Assembly: GCF_000485595.1 (NCBI RefSeq)
Contig: NW_014577116.1
Location: 193,003-243,154 of the forward strand
DNA from: Priapulus caudatus
Lineage: Eukaryota; Priapulida; Priapulimorpha; Priapulimorphida; Priapulidae
Reading direction: 5' to 3'
Length of the DNA: 50,152 nucleotides
Shown: piece by piece, positions 13,500-26,700 of the stretch
Layout of the letters: the number at the start of each line of letters is the position of its first letter
Position numbering within the stretch: the first letter of the stretch is position 1
Position numbers and translations under genes: made by a program
Notes under the pieces: model-generated
Told to the model about the DNA's origin: nothing
The model's input: the letters and a program-made list of their open reading frames with translations, nothing else
Database searches by the model: none

Positions 13500-14700
13500 C
13501 TTTTTATGTTTAGCTTTGTAAGTTTAGCTTAGGTACGCTCATAATAACGCATACTTACTTTAATTTCTTCTGACAATTAACTACGTTTACTGAAATTCGG
13601 GACATTAGGAAATTAGGGAATGAGTCCTGCGAGACTACTGGAGTGCTGTGGCACTATTAAGAAGTGCCCGGACACTATGGAGGACATACTCTCACTAGTT
13701 GCGACGATGTAACGTGGAGCAAGTGCTCCCATACGTGTGTCATAGCTTGGGAAACGCGCACAAAACTAACATATCTACCTACAACAAGATATCATAAACA
13801 AAAACAAATACATAGTTTTAAAAGAAGTTTCTTGCTTCTTGAAACAATATGTTCCCAGTTCTATTTAACAATGTCATCATCACAATTATAATAGTTACCA
13901 GCAAGATACAAATATTATTAATTGTTATCAGTCGTCATGATTTTTACACCTGGTCGAAAACATAACCTTGTAAGTGGTATTGGAAGCATATCGTGCTGTA
14001 TCGTTAAATAAAATAGAATCCTATACTTCCTATATCGTATTGGTGGCAAGTTGTGAAATTGAATGAGTTCTACGACCTATAATAACAGTATAATGCAGCA
14101 TTCTCTAGTGGGTCGGTCAGCTGCTAGTGTCAAATTTCACAAAATTGCAATTTACAGCTGTGAAGAGGTTTTCGTATGATTTGACACGACTTTACATGAC
14201 TTACACACTTATAACACAATCCATGCACGCGCGCGAGTACCACACACACGCACGCATGCACTGCCTTCGCACCACCGGCGCATGTCCTTTGCGAACACTA
14301 CACTAAAAAAGCTTCTCGTCAGCATCACGGTATGGTACAGCGATGATGGACATGGTAAGGTCATGACGATGTCCAGTATGGCATGTCAACACAGGGTTCA
14401 TGGTTCATCACCATGGCTCGTGTCGTCGGAGCGCGTAACATGTGTGCTGCGTAGCGCGACACTCGCTATATGCACGCGCGCGCATCATGTAGGGTGAGCG
14501 TGCCGTGGCGTGACCACACGCTACATTGTTCGACCTGGCAGCGGACAAGCACCGCTTTATATACAGAAAAGACTCCCTAAATAACTCGTTCGTACTCGCT
14601 GTCGTGCCGGCAGCCAGAACTCTGAATTCAGTCTACAGAGGGACCCGGCAGCAGAGCAGAGTGCGATCGGCCGGGTGGACATTCAACGCAGGGATCAACG
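13500..14700. other. No supported gene
   Basis: Short frames only. ACGC words near 14225-14265. Confidence 0.4.
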
Positions 14701-14777
14701 TAGATACAATAATATAACCCAACACGGGAGTAGACTTCTCTTGTCTTCTCTTGTGTTGGGTTACATTATTGTGTCTA
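14701..14777. repeat. 25-bp-arm hairpin
   Basis: Arms 14701-14725 and 14753-14777 match at 23 of 25 positions (core AACCCAACAC), with a 27-nt loop containing two TTCTCTTGTC-like words. It could be a very small MITE or solo hairpin. Confidence 0.85.
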
Positions 14778-15065
14778 GAATCCACGGTACTCGGCGTCGG
14801 CGTCACGCCTGGGTTGGTACCAGCTCTAGTTATTACAATCTTCATTGCACTTGGTCAGGCAGCGAAGGCTACGCGCTGCAGTACCTATTACTGGGATAGA
14901 TGCCCACGATGTCAAGTCATGGTTATAGCCTCACCGTGCGCAGGGCCCACAAACAACAGTTTTTCAATCGACAAGACTGACAGTACCACTGACTACACCC
15001 GTTGCTACGCCCTACACATCGGAGTGCCGACGACAGTACCTTCACAATAGGAGGGAGCGGGGATA

Positions 15066-15255
<190 letters not shown>

Positions 15256-15310
15256 AGAAAACGAGAGCGGGGCAAGAGGATGGGGAATGAGAAAGAGAGA
15301 AAAGAGGGCG

Positions 15311-15312
15311 AG

Positions 15313-15338
<26 letters not shown>
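15311..15338. repeat. (GT)n microsatellite
   Basis: Fourteen GT units just beyond the GA tract. Confidence 0.97.
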
Positions 15339-15344
<6 letters not shown>

Positions 15345-16661
15345 GGGGGTAAGAAAGAGCAAAGAGAGAGGACAGATAAAGGGGCAGAGATCAAGAGGCG
15401 GTAGGAACAGCTAGGGAGGAACAAGGACGTACAGCGCCACAGAGATCATATACAGAGGAGGAAGAACAAGGAATAGAAGGGAAATACAGGGAGCGCGCGC
15501 GGGAGAGCGAGAGAGAGCCTCACATTTCGTCATGCCCCATATAGTCGGTACGGCCCAGTGGATATGGGCAAAACATCGGCCGTGAGAGAATCTATAAAAG
15601 GTCTAGCATGCTTGAGTAAAAAATAACCTATAAAACGCATGCCACTAGTCACTGTACAAAACGCCGCCACCGTACGATTTCATCAAATTAGTAGAAAAAG
15701 CTGATCGGGCTGAAAAGGCCTACCTGTGAATAGATCGTCACGATACCAAAGGGCTCTCATTAAAAGGTAGTGCAGAGTTTCAGCTATGACGACATTCACG
15801 TGCCTAGAGTTCTTTCGTATTCTCGGGCATGCTACAGGGCTATAGCTCACTTTCTCGTGAGTTCGACTCCAACTCGAAGAATAGGCAGATAAGTAGATGC
15901 ATGAGTAATTAATTCCAACACTTGCGCAACCAACAGCGACTCATCACTTTAACTGCTCGTTAATGTCCGCCTCCCGCACAGTCTGACAGATAAAGGACCC
16001 GGAGACGGGACTTGGATTACAGACAGGGAAACACTCCCGTCAGTCCCGTGCGCCGTACCTCCTTTCTGTGTGGCTCCCGGTTTGTTTGCGTCCGGAGGTG
16101 AGTGACGTGTGCGGGAAGGAGAGCGCCTGCTGCTGCAGACGCTCACATTTTTTTAACGAAATATCGACTTCGAAGTTGCGATGTTATTAATTCACTAATT
16201 AATTTTAATCATGCCGTGATGGGCGCAATAAAAACCGGTGATCTATAACATGCAGGGTGTGCTGTGTGTAACAGAGATCGCACAACCGACAACGCCCGCC
16301 CCACAAGTAATTGACTGCAAGTGTGAGCGTGGATGTGCCAACACGACAAATTACCAGCGCCGTACCCATGCATGAGAGAAACACGCAATAACTTCAGCAT
16401 TTCATACGGGCAAAACATTGAGTAACCCGACACAGCGCGCGGGAGTCGTCTACCGCAAAAAAAGCCATTGTCAGCTTTTCGTCGGCCAGATACCGTTCTT
16501 GTGAGACAACGAGCGATTTACATATCACCGAGCCAGTGAGAGACGACGAATCGAGAGAGAGAGAGATGTACGTCATCGAGGCGTAGCAGCATCCACGCGT
16601 CGCATTCACGGAAGAACATCCCTAACGTTCCGCGCAGTCACAGACGCAACGTGTCTGTAGT

Positions 16662-17014
16662 TATAAATAGCTCGGCTGTTCTGTGCCCCGCAATGCGTTA
16701 AAGCCGAGGCAATGAAATCATCGTGTCGACGCCAACATTCGTACAACATTTTGCAACATTTTCTACGGCGTAATCCGGTCGGATTCCCCCATCACGACAG
16801 ACGCCGGAATCCTACTACACACCCCCACCAGGGTCAGTCAGCCGGCGAGCCACTCGCCCTGGCGATTCTCAGCGTAACTCCGAGCCAGCAATACTTTACA
16901 AGCATGCACTACCACGCAAAAAATTATTTACAAAGGGGGAGAAAATATCTGCAATCGCACCGCCACGCGCGGCCCAAACACCTGGTGACAACTCGTACAG
17001 CTTGGGGGATCTGA
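16662..17014 (+). other. TATA-like box and 100-codon frame, function unknown
   Basis: TATAAATA at 16662-16669 lies 43 bp before an ATG at 16712 that opens a 100-codon frame (Arg/His/Gln-rich). There is no domain and no splice pattern, and composition is like the flanks. Probably chance, listed because of the TATA spacing. Confidence 0.15.
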
Positions 17015-17189
17015 CTGCACCCGCCTCCACTCCAGCTCCTTAGTCGCCTACCCACCGTAACCGTCGGTGTCAGACCCCCCCCCCTCCCGCTCACCGCAGA
17101 CATCGTAACTAAGGGACAGCACCGGAATCGTAGAAAATGATATCGTCTGAAAAAACGTCGTCCGTTTTCCCTTCTTAATATCTACGAGG

Positions 17190-17597
17190 AAAATACTCTG
17201 TGATTTTAATCGTTAGCAAACTTTTCCCTACATCCGCCATTAGAGCAAAATAAATGTGCACACATGGGGGGTTATTGGGGATTTTTACACGCCCCACTGC
17301 ACTGGTCTCATAGTTGCACCTGCAAATTCTCAATCTCCCGACCACACGAACAACGGAGTTTCTCCGGTTACTTCTACGCGATAGCAGAACACATCACCAC
17401 ACGCACGTATACACTTAATAAATAAATTTTGTAGCAAAATATTCTTGCATAGGGTTCGTACAGCCAGCCACGCGCTCCTCCCGGTGGCTCTGCTGTGTTC
17501 AGCCCTTGATTCGATCTGGCACAAACAAATCAACCCCCGACACTGACTCGCCGTGCGTCTCTGTACAAAGGTGTGCGACCAGGGTTATCATCGGCTG
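17190..17597 (-). other. Probable neurabin 3' UTR
   Basis: No AATAAA was seen on the minus strand close behind the stop. The nearest variant is ATTAAA at about 17196-17201 (TTTAAT on the plus strand). The 3' end is therefore unassigned. Confidence 0.3.
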
Positions 17598-17759
17598 CTA
17601 ACACTTTGCCGTCGTCTTCCTGCCCTGCTTCTTCATCTGTTTTTCGCGCGCCTTCTGCTCCTTCTCCTCGCGCTTTTTCTCCTTCTCGAAGCCGGCCCGC
17701 ACATCCTTGATCCTCTTCTTCAGCTTCGCGCGGTCGTTGCTGTCCGTCACACCAAGACT
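17598..17759 (-). CDS. PPP1R9A: Neurabin exon 24, end of SAM, basic tail and stop
   Basis: Acceptor GTTCATTACAG|AGT, stop TAG at 17598-17600. It codes [20 protein letters not shown], the last SAM helix, then a Lys/Glu/Arg helix ([17 protein letters not shown]) ending TTAKC. The same basic coiled tail follows the SAM in vertebrate neurabin-1. The acceptor and first exon bases are repeated twice more in the intron behind it. Confidence 0.96.
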   Translation of the reverse strand, partial: SLGVTDSNDRAKLKKRIKDVRAGFEKEKKREEKEQKAREKQMKKQGRKTTAKC

Positions 17760-20700
17760 CTGTAATGAACGAGCAGCCGCACATGAGTTCTACAGTAGAT
17801 CAAGCTGAATCTGCCTCCTCCTCTACACCCTTCAGCTGTAGCCTCTTATCAAACCACCCATCCTTACAACGCATCCCTTCTTATAACATCAAGACTCTGT
17901 AATGAACGACCTGCCTTAATGAGTTCTACAGTAGATCAAGCTGAGTCTGCCTCCCCCCTCTACACCCTTCAGCTGTAGTCTCTTATCAAACCACCCATCC
18001 TTACAACGCAGCCCTTCTTATAGCATCAAGACTCTGTAATGAACGACCTGCCTCACATGAGTTCTACTATGGATTTTGCGAAGACCAATACACCCCCCAA
18101 ATACACCGATTTCCAACGGAACACCTCCCTAACCACGTCGGCCACACTAAATTTGAGTTCGATAACTTTCTTTAAACGTATTCGTGACGGATGCCGAATT
18201 TTCTCAAGTGGCGTGCTGTACTCGACGGTGACGACAATTGGTGGAAATTAGCTTCACATGTCGCAAGCTTCATATCGTAACACTGAAGCCATACAAGCCG
18301 CAGCATGCCGGAGCACGAGCACAACGTTCACACACGTCTACCTAATCGCCGCACTACACTGCCGGTAATGCGATGAGATTTCCCAGTAAGCATGTCGCGA
18401 TGATAAGAAAAGTAAAGCAGCGACGTCTCAATGCCATAGAAATCCGTATTGATTTCATCCTCGCGCGTGTAGTGCGCAGTTTCAAAAGGGTCGACTGCGC
18501 AAAAAAAACCTCAGTCGACGGCAACAATGATTATCACGTTGAATAGGCCGATGAAGTCGCAAATAGGCAATAACAGCCGTGTTATCAGTAATAACAGTAA
18601 ACATGATGGAGAGGGAGGAGTGAGGAAGCTAATGGAAGGAGGTGGCTATCGCGTGTGAGTATGGGAAGATTGTATCAGACAAGGAACACAGGGGTCTTTC
18701 GGGGAAAGACTGTGGCAGGGGGTACAACGATGGTGGTCTCGTGACATGGGTATATTCATAGCGAAGGTAAGCAAAGGGCAGGAATGAGTGGTAGCTGTCG
18801 AGCTGGAAGCAGTAGGAGGTGAGCTCGGTGGTGGTAGTTAATGAGCAGGGAAGGGTAGGAGACTAGCTGGGAAAGAATAAGTGGTGAGCTTGGAGGTGGA
18901 GTAACTGAGGATTAAGGTGATTAATAACCCGAGGGTGCGGTAGTGGGCTGGTAAGTGGAGGAGGGGAATTTGGCACCAGGGGGAGGATGAATGGATAGGA
19001 TGAAGATTTTTGGGTAAAAGCGACGAGAAAAATATGGGCAGGGGAAGGACGTATGGAACTGTTTAGGTGGGGATGGGAAGACAGGTTAGGTAAGAGAAAG
19101 GTATGAGTGACTAAGAGGTAGATAGAATTATGAGATAGCAGGAGGAGGGAAGAAACATCATGTAGGGGGAAGGAAATGATCGCTTACTGATAATTGGTAA
19201 TAATCCCATTAAAACATCAAACGTTAATGATGCCTCCCCACATCAATCGTGTCATCACCATGCAATTTACTTGCAATTGTAATTTCACATGTATGTATGC
19301 CGGGCACATAAAATTGTTTAGGATCACCGTTTATTCTGAGCTTTTTGCCCAGAAAGCAGAGCCATCCAAACGAATGCTATAAACAGTCATTTGTATTTGC
19401 AAGTCTGCGATGCCGGAAATGGCAGAGTCACACCAGTTAACCACCATTAACTGCGGCGAAAGACGATTCTCAAATTGTATTTTCATTGACGTAGTATGGG
19501 TGTGATATCTACAGTTTCCTTTTCAATGCCAACTCACAGTTTCACTTTTAGTAATATCCAATCCGATCTTTACTGCAATTTACCACAAACTAGTAATATT
19601 ACACATGCTGCCTACTCTTTGTGGTTGGCAAGCATGTTTAATGACAGGAAGTAAGTACAAGGTGACCGTCATACGATGCTGACCTTTAGTTTGGAGCTGT
19701 CCAGCATCAGGAGCTGATTTCCATCTACATTTTTCCCACTGAACTCGGGGATGTATTGCTCCAGCTCAAGAGCCATAAGCCACTGGCACACCTGCGCCAC
19801 TGACCAGTCAGTGACCTTACACGTCGTCCAGTTGTGACTCTTACGATCCTGTTAATGAGAGAGGACACGTGTCGCTGTTAGGGCAAGGTGACGGCGCTTA
19901 AGAGGTATAGCTGTTATTCTCACGAAGCCACTTACACATCATTATCATACACTTACTCTTCGCACATCAGCAAAAAGTAGATTTCATGGTCCTTTAAAAA
20001 AATTAATTGTTGTAAACATTATTTGTTGTTATTAAATTGTTGTATAAATCATGTAAATATTTGCATTAATTGGAAAAAAATAGTTAAATGGATAAAGATA
20101 GAAAAATACAGAAAACAGGTAAATAATAAAAAAACAGATGGTATTCGATCCAACGACCTTCAGGGGCGGATTCAGACAGTATTTGCCGTATTGGGAAATA
20201 CGGTCTAGATTTCAAAGTGCCCTTCGAAATTTTGCGCTCACTGTGGGGTGGTGTGCCCGTTTTGGGCGATGTGCCCTTTAAATCTGGAAAAATACTGTCT
20301 AGCCTCAGCCCTGGAACCGGCTCTGACCTTTGAGCCGTGACACCTGTGCTGTACGCGTTCGGCTATCCAGGCTTATTGGGTTTCTAGATTATGGATGTGC
20401 CATGAATATGACAACACTGTGACGTCATTGAGGCAGTTCAAGAATCCATGTTTAACCCTCCTCTTGAGGGTCAAAAGGTTATCAGACACTTACTCTTCGC
20501 ACGTCAGTGGAAAGCACATTTCATGGCCCTTTCAATAAAGTGATAAAAATGGTAGGTCAGCGCTGAAAAAAAAAAGTTTTTCACTCTGCCCATTAGGCCA
20601 TGTCCTCAGAAAATGTCTAATATCTGACCTTTCCCCCACTCCCCTTTGACCTGTGACCTCCAATTTCTCACTGGTGATGGGTTTCCTGCCCATCACACTA

Positions 20701-23700
20701 TACACCGAATATTAAGAGCATAGGTCGAGCCATTAAGATTTGTGCCGCAATTCCGTATTTCCTCCTATACCTTAAGTTAAGGGGAAATATTCCCCCTCCG
20801 TTTACACATCTTGACCTTTGACCCTTGACCCCCTCAAATTTGTCATCCTGAGTCCTTTTCACGACTCCCCCCCCCCCACGTCCCGAATATCGTGATCGTA
20901 CGTCGAGCGGTTAAGATTTGTGCCCAACTGTTGACGAACGGACGGACGCACGATCATGCGAATCTACAAGCTGCATTTGACTACGTCAGATGAGCTAAAA
21001 ATTATTCAAACATCGAATACCAGAGAACTACTACACGTAAGCAGTATATGTGTGTACTCACAGCATCACGACCGGCGTAGCTTCGGCTGCCACTACCACT
21101 ATACTCAGACATGTTGAGCATCCCTCCAGCTATCACTCCTTGCGCGGTCGGTATCATGCCTGCTATAGAAACAGCAAGGTCAATAATATACGCTAAGAAT
21201 AACCCATTGTTATCATCAGCTAGTACACATGGTGAAAAGCCATCAATCTTAGTGTTCACACGCAACAATAAGTGAAGCCTATTATTATAGATAAGGAATC
21301 TTGAACGTTGGCTACGTTAACATTGTTGATGAACTGGTGTTCAATAAACTAATACATCAAGCACCAGAATGCAAAAATTCTATATTCCGAATCCAGAAAT
21401 TACAACATTAACCTCAACCGGTCAATAACGTGTGATAATACGAGACACCATACGTGCACACACAGACATACCACTCTTCACACTAGCACACATTGACCCC
21501 ACCCATCTGCACACTCATGCACTCACACGCACGCGCGCACGCACGCGCGAGCGCGCACACACACGCACACGCGCACGCACACGCACACGCACACGCACAC
21601 GCACACGCACACGCACACGCAAGCACATCCACCATGAATATGCTACTGCACCAACGCATGCCATCTATCACATCTTCATACGTACCAGGAGCAGCAGGCA
21701 CTGTATCACTGGTCTCCAACTTATTGCTTGATATTAAGATGATGTTGCCGCTGTCGCGTGATGATATGCTGCTGATTGAATCCTGTGAGTGATGACCTTT
21801 GGCAGATCTCAGCTCCTGCAATGTCGGCGCCTGGAACGTCGAGTGTCTCACCTCCTAGACAAGGCAGTGAGATGCAAATGAACAAACAGATACACAGGTG
21901 CCTATACCTGCTCATATGCAGGCATATCATGTTGCAGTACATTATATCTGGATACACATGTGCAGCACTTTTTGAGCACGTTATATGCCTGTTAGCGAGA
22001 GGTGGCATAATCGCACGTACACCCGCGCCATCGCCACGCACTAACCAACACCTATGAGACCCACGTGAGGGCCCTAGACAAGACGTGCGTGAGATCGAGA
22101 CAACGAACTTACCTGTGAGCTCGTACTATCCTGCTGCCCGTGAAACGTCTTGGCCGGTGACTGGCCAGCAGGTGGCGCCACGCCACGCTCCGGGGAGCCG
22201 CTGCCCGGCGGCTGCATGCCGCGTTCTAGCGAGTTGCTAGTGAGGGAGACGCTGCGAGCCGGTGGAGGAGGCTTGGCTGCAAGCACACAACGTACGTGCT
22301 GTGCTATGTCGGCGGGTAACACGCGTAGATCACAGTTACCACACGCACTTATCTCGTCTTGTCTCATCTTATCTTATCATAGCTGTGTTTACCATGATTT
22401 CAGGTTTAAGAAGTTTTTAGCCTCGTTATTACGATTTATCTTAATATAAGATTGGACAGGACAAGACAAGATAAGATAACTTATCTTATCTTGTCTTGTC
22501 CTGTCCGATCTTATTTTATTTGATCTGTCAATCGTGATTTTATATTGATCTCAACCTGTTTATAGAGTTACTTTGCAATATCCAAAGCTGCCTACTAAAA
22601 TATAATCGGTTTTTCAAAGTCAAATGACTGTAACGAAATGTTTGCAATGATTTTTGTGTAGCCCTTGAAATGTGAGCGTTTTTCAGCAAGTATGAGAACA
22701 ACTGCCTTCGAAATTTTGTAGGAAGCTTCTTGAGTGATATAAAAAGCATAATGGCAGCATGCAAGTGTGTCACGCCAACAGCCAAGCAAAAAGTACAACA
22801 GATTATCCCTACACGTATGAGACACGAGGATTGATAGATGTTGAATCTCAATCAGTCTTACCACCTAGTCTTACTCGCTTGCAGCTTCCAACTATACACT
22901 CGTGCAGAGAACAATGGCCTTGCAGAAACAAGTGTTTTACCCAAAATAATGTGAGAAAAACGTTCAGAAAACAACAACCCGCCACATGATTGCCATCCAA
23001 TAATCCCGTGACAGAATAAATCATGCCAAACCGATTTACACAAAGACGTACCATAACGAAATCATCACCTCAAAGTACCGCAGTAAGAGTGCTGCTCGGT
23101 AATAGATGGACATTTGAAAATAGATCAATGCGAAGGTTTCAGCAAGACGAATTCGGGCAGGTTGAAAAGCGTGAACATAAAAGAAGAAGGCATGCGTACG
23201 GATGGTTATCGTTACTGCACCTCGTCCAGTGTCTGGCAGTGAGCTCGTCTTCTGCTGCACACGAAGTGGCACGGGCGACGACCCCGGTGACACGCGCACA
23301 GCGCCATCTACCACCGACTGCTGAACCTAGAAAACACACGTTAGAACATCGGGTATTAATTCCCAATCGTTAGATATATTGTATGGTATTTATAATACCA
23401 TATAATTAGATATTGTCACATATATTACGTATCAAAACTCTGTCTATATGAAGTTGTCTATCAAAACTTCGCGCATTTGAATTTGCGCAATAAAACTCCA
23501 TGTCTATCAAAATGCTGTGTCTCTAAATGGTTCGAAGTCTGGACCTATCATTCATTACCTGTTGCTTAGACAGCAGCTCTGCCATAAGCCCTAGTGGGAA
23601 ATGCCTCTCCTTTGGCGAATCTTCTGCAGGTCGCTCCGGCTCATAGGATGCAACTGGAAGCCTGTGTGAATAACCCGACACGACTGTGTCATCGATGAAC

Positions 23701-26700
23701 GCATTATCATCCTCCTCCTCTTCCTCTTCCAGGTCCTTGTCTTCTGCTTCGTCTTGCCGCTTATCTTCCTGCTTTCTTTCCAGCACGGTTACCACCTCAA
23801 CCACCTCCTCCTCCTCCTCCTCCTCCTCTTCAGTTGTCTTAACGTTGCCGGGCAATGGCGAGGTTGGTATGGGAGGGGGTAGATCTCCAACCTCCCTATG
23901 TAACATAGTGATGACAGAGCGATTCAAAATTCACATCTTCTCCACCAAGAGAACAGTAATAGCTACTATAATGACCAGAGACAGCGTTGCGCTGTGTACT
24001 TGCTCTCCGAAATGAAATTATCATTTAATATTAACAGACTCCTAATTTGACAGACTAAAAATGCTCCTAAGCCCGAAATGTGCTGTTACGCATCAACGTG
24101 TGTACAAGTCATACACAAAGGATATCGATGACCCTATTTATATCTCATCGCGTTTCACTACGGCAGCTTGGCACTGGCCTTGCATGACAGACACTACACG
24201 TTCGTCGACTCAGTCAAATCAACAGTTATTCTCGTGCAATTTACACGGCAGATCAGCGCACACTTTCATGATAAATAAGCCATGTTACAACATAGCCGCA
24301 TACAACGTGCACCCACTGGAGTGGAATCACTTGTCAAAGCCTGTTTACACTCCGCGCAGGAAACACACAAGCCCCAGGCCTGACCGCGAGCCAGCCTATA
24401 CGCAATTAGGAGCACCAATCGTTTCGTTATCGCTGCGACAAAAATGCGAAAGTGCGGCTAGTGAAATTTTTATTCGCGTTCGCGCAGATACGACGCGCGC
24501 CACTCACTCATCGTCGCGTAATTCCTCGTCGACTGGCGTCTCGTTCTCAATCTGCACTTCATCACCGCTGTCCGACAGCTACAATGAGCACAGAGACGAA
24601 AACACGGTGAATGAGCTAATCCATACCCTCGTCGCTGCGCCAACGACGACGATGATGCGTAACGACGGCAAGCGCAAAAAACTCATCCGATCGGCAGATT
24701 TTATGATGTTACAGAGCCCAAGGAGGATGCACATAGATAGTGGGCACTTATAAAACCGTCTGCCGCGTGAGACCAGCTATTACTATTGTAGGGTAATTGG
24801 TGAATAAGTAGAGTTGTCATATTTATTATAATAATTTAGTTAGTGCTCCAAATTAACAGAAAATGATTTATAACTATTCCACACGTAGTACAATATGGCG
24901 CCTCCCATCATATAGCAAGTAATAACAGAATGGGTTACCACACATTTCTATTAATACTATGACTGTTTCCATTTATATAGCAATATGCTGCAGCATCACA
25001 CAATTATCAAGCAGTGAATCCATTAAAATCATCTTATTTAGTCTCAGTTTTAAGATAAAACAATATGGTAAGCTTCAGCTGAGGCAACTTGTAAAAGCAC
25101 TATGGGAGTATAGCAGTGGCAAATCCCTTCAATTACCAGTCTCTCGCTCACTTCCTTCGTAAAATTGCCCGATTCTATGAGTAGATTAGCAATAATGGTA
25201 AACTCGCGACTAATACAACCGTTCAGTTCTTGAGAATTGCAGGTTCGACACGAAGGAGGCAAACCTACTTACGTTATAATTACACCTTTAAAACCCTGGG
25301 GAAAGATATAAAGCAAGAAACCGATCAAATCCAAACTAATGGATCCTCAGACGAAACTCTCAGCCATGGTCATGTACTCAACCACAGCAACCTCACAGCC
25401 TCCCACCACACACTACCAACCACAGCAACCTCACAGCCTCCCACCACACCGGGCTGCCAATTTCACTGCCGACTGCAGTGCTTAGCGTCGGTCGGACTGC
25501 AACGCGACTGCCTGTGACCGGCCGCCACTAGTTGCTCGGCGAATAGAACAGTGGGCAACTGGACGCAACAAGTCGCTGCCGATCGCTTCCAGTTACTCGA
25601 AATCGGCAGTTGCTTCAGTCGAGTCGCTCGCCAAGCCCGACAATGAGCCCCCTTTATTATATGCCTCGGACCGACTCACCGAAGTCGTCGACTTCTTCTT
25701 CGAAGGCAAATTTCGGGCTGATAGGCTACGCTGAAGTCGCCAGCCTGACCTTTCGACTTCTCAGCGGACACGCCGCGAGCACGAGTCAGTTTTTGGCCAC
25801 GGCGCGGGTTAGGTCTTCTGAGACTTGCCGCTGCTTGTGTTAATGAGGACCGGGGCGGCGGGGCGGAAGCTTTCTACATCTGCAAGCAAAGCCACATTAG
25901 TTTCAAACTCACGCAGACACATCACCATGGCCGCGGCCAGGCTGGCGGAGACGCCGTGCATGTTACGTGGTTGTGTTAGCACGCAACACACACACACGTT
26001 CACGTGGAGCGACGACGACAACTACCATGCAACAACTCACGAATTTAGCACTCAGCTTTTTTTTTATATTCAGCCAGTCGTCAAGCTAATGCGAGGATTG
26101 CTTACGCACGTTGGGAACGTGAAAAAAGGAGCGATCACACGTCAGCGCGAAGCCAGGTTTAGCTAAAGTCAAGTCAACATGCATCATGCAATTTTACAAC
26201 ACAACCTCAATGTTTGAATGCGGAATTACATTCAAAACCTTTATGCATGTCCTACCCGATATCAAGTCTTTATAAAATTGGTTCTATTGGCTGATCTATT
26301 GGGCGTACAACGAATAACTAATTTAATCTACAATTGGTGTTAGTATGCTTTTATAGCAGATACATCCAATGCTGGTACCATGTCATGCGTTAAATATTTA
26401 TATACAAAAAAACAACTATCATTAGATTAATAAAAACATCATTTGCAGTTCCTCACTGCACCGCCCACCACCTATCCGAGTTTTCACATTCTCCTCTCTA
26501 CCAACTCCCAAAACATGCAATTGACAACAAACTCTATTTTGCAAGCAGGCACACATTAATTTGATATTGTATCAACACTTCTAGTTCTGGGGCTAGCATC
26601 ACATGCGTGGGGCTACGTGCTTTGGCGCCGTTTTAACAGGGACTGGAATTGTGAGGAAATGTCTACATCTGCCAACAAAAACGCACACAAACATCACGTA

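Noticed and set aside
15855-15885. GTTCGACTCC, a B-box-like word suggesting a tRNA gene
   Set aside because: The A-box-like TAGCTCAC is only about 12 bp away and no cloverleaf can be drawn.
24061-24753. 230-codon plus-strand open frame, the longest on that strand outside repeats
   Set aside because: No domain; it overlaps neurabin exon 17 on the opposite strand and lies within the neurabin gene.
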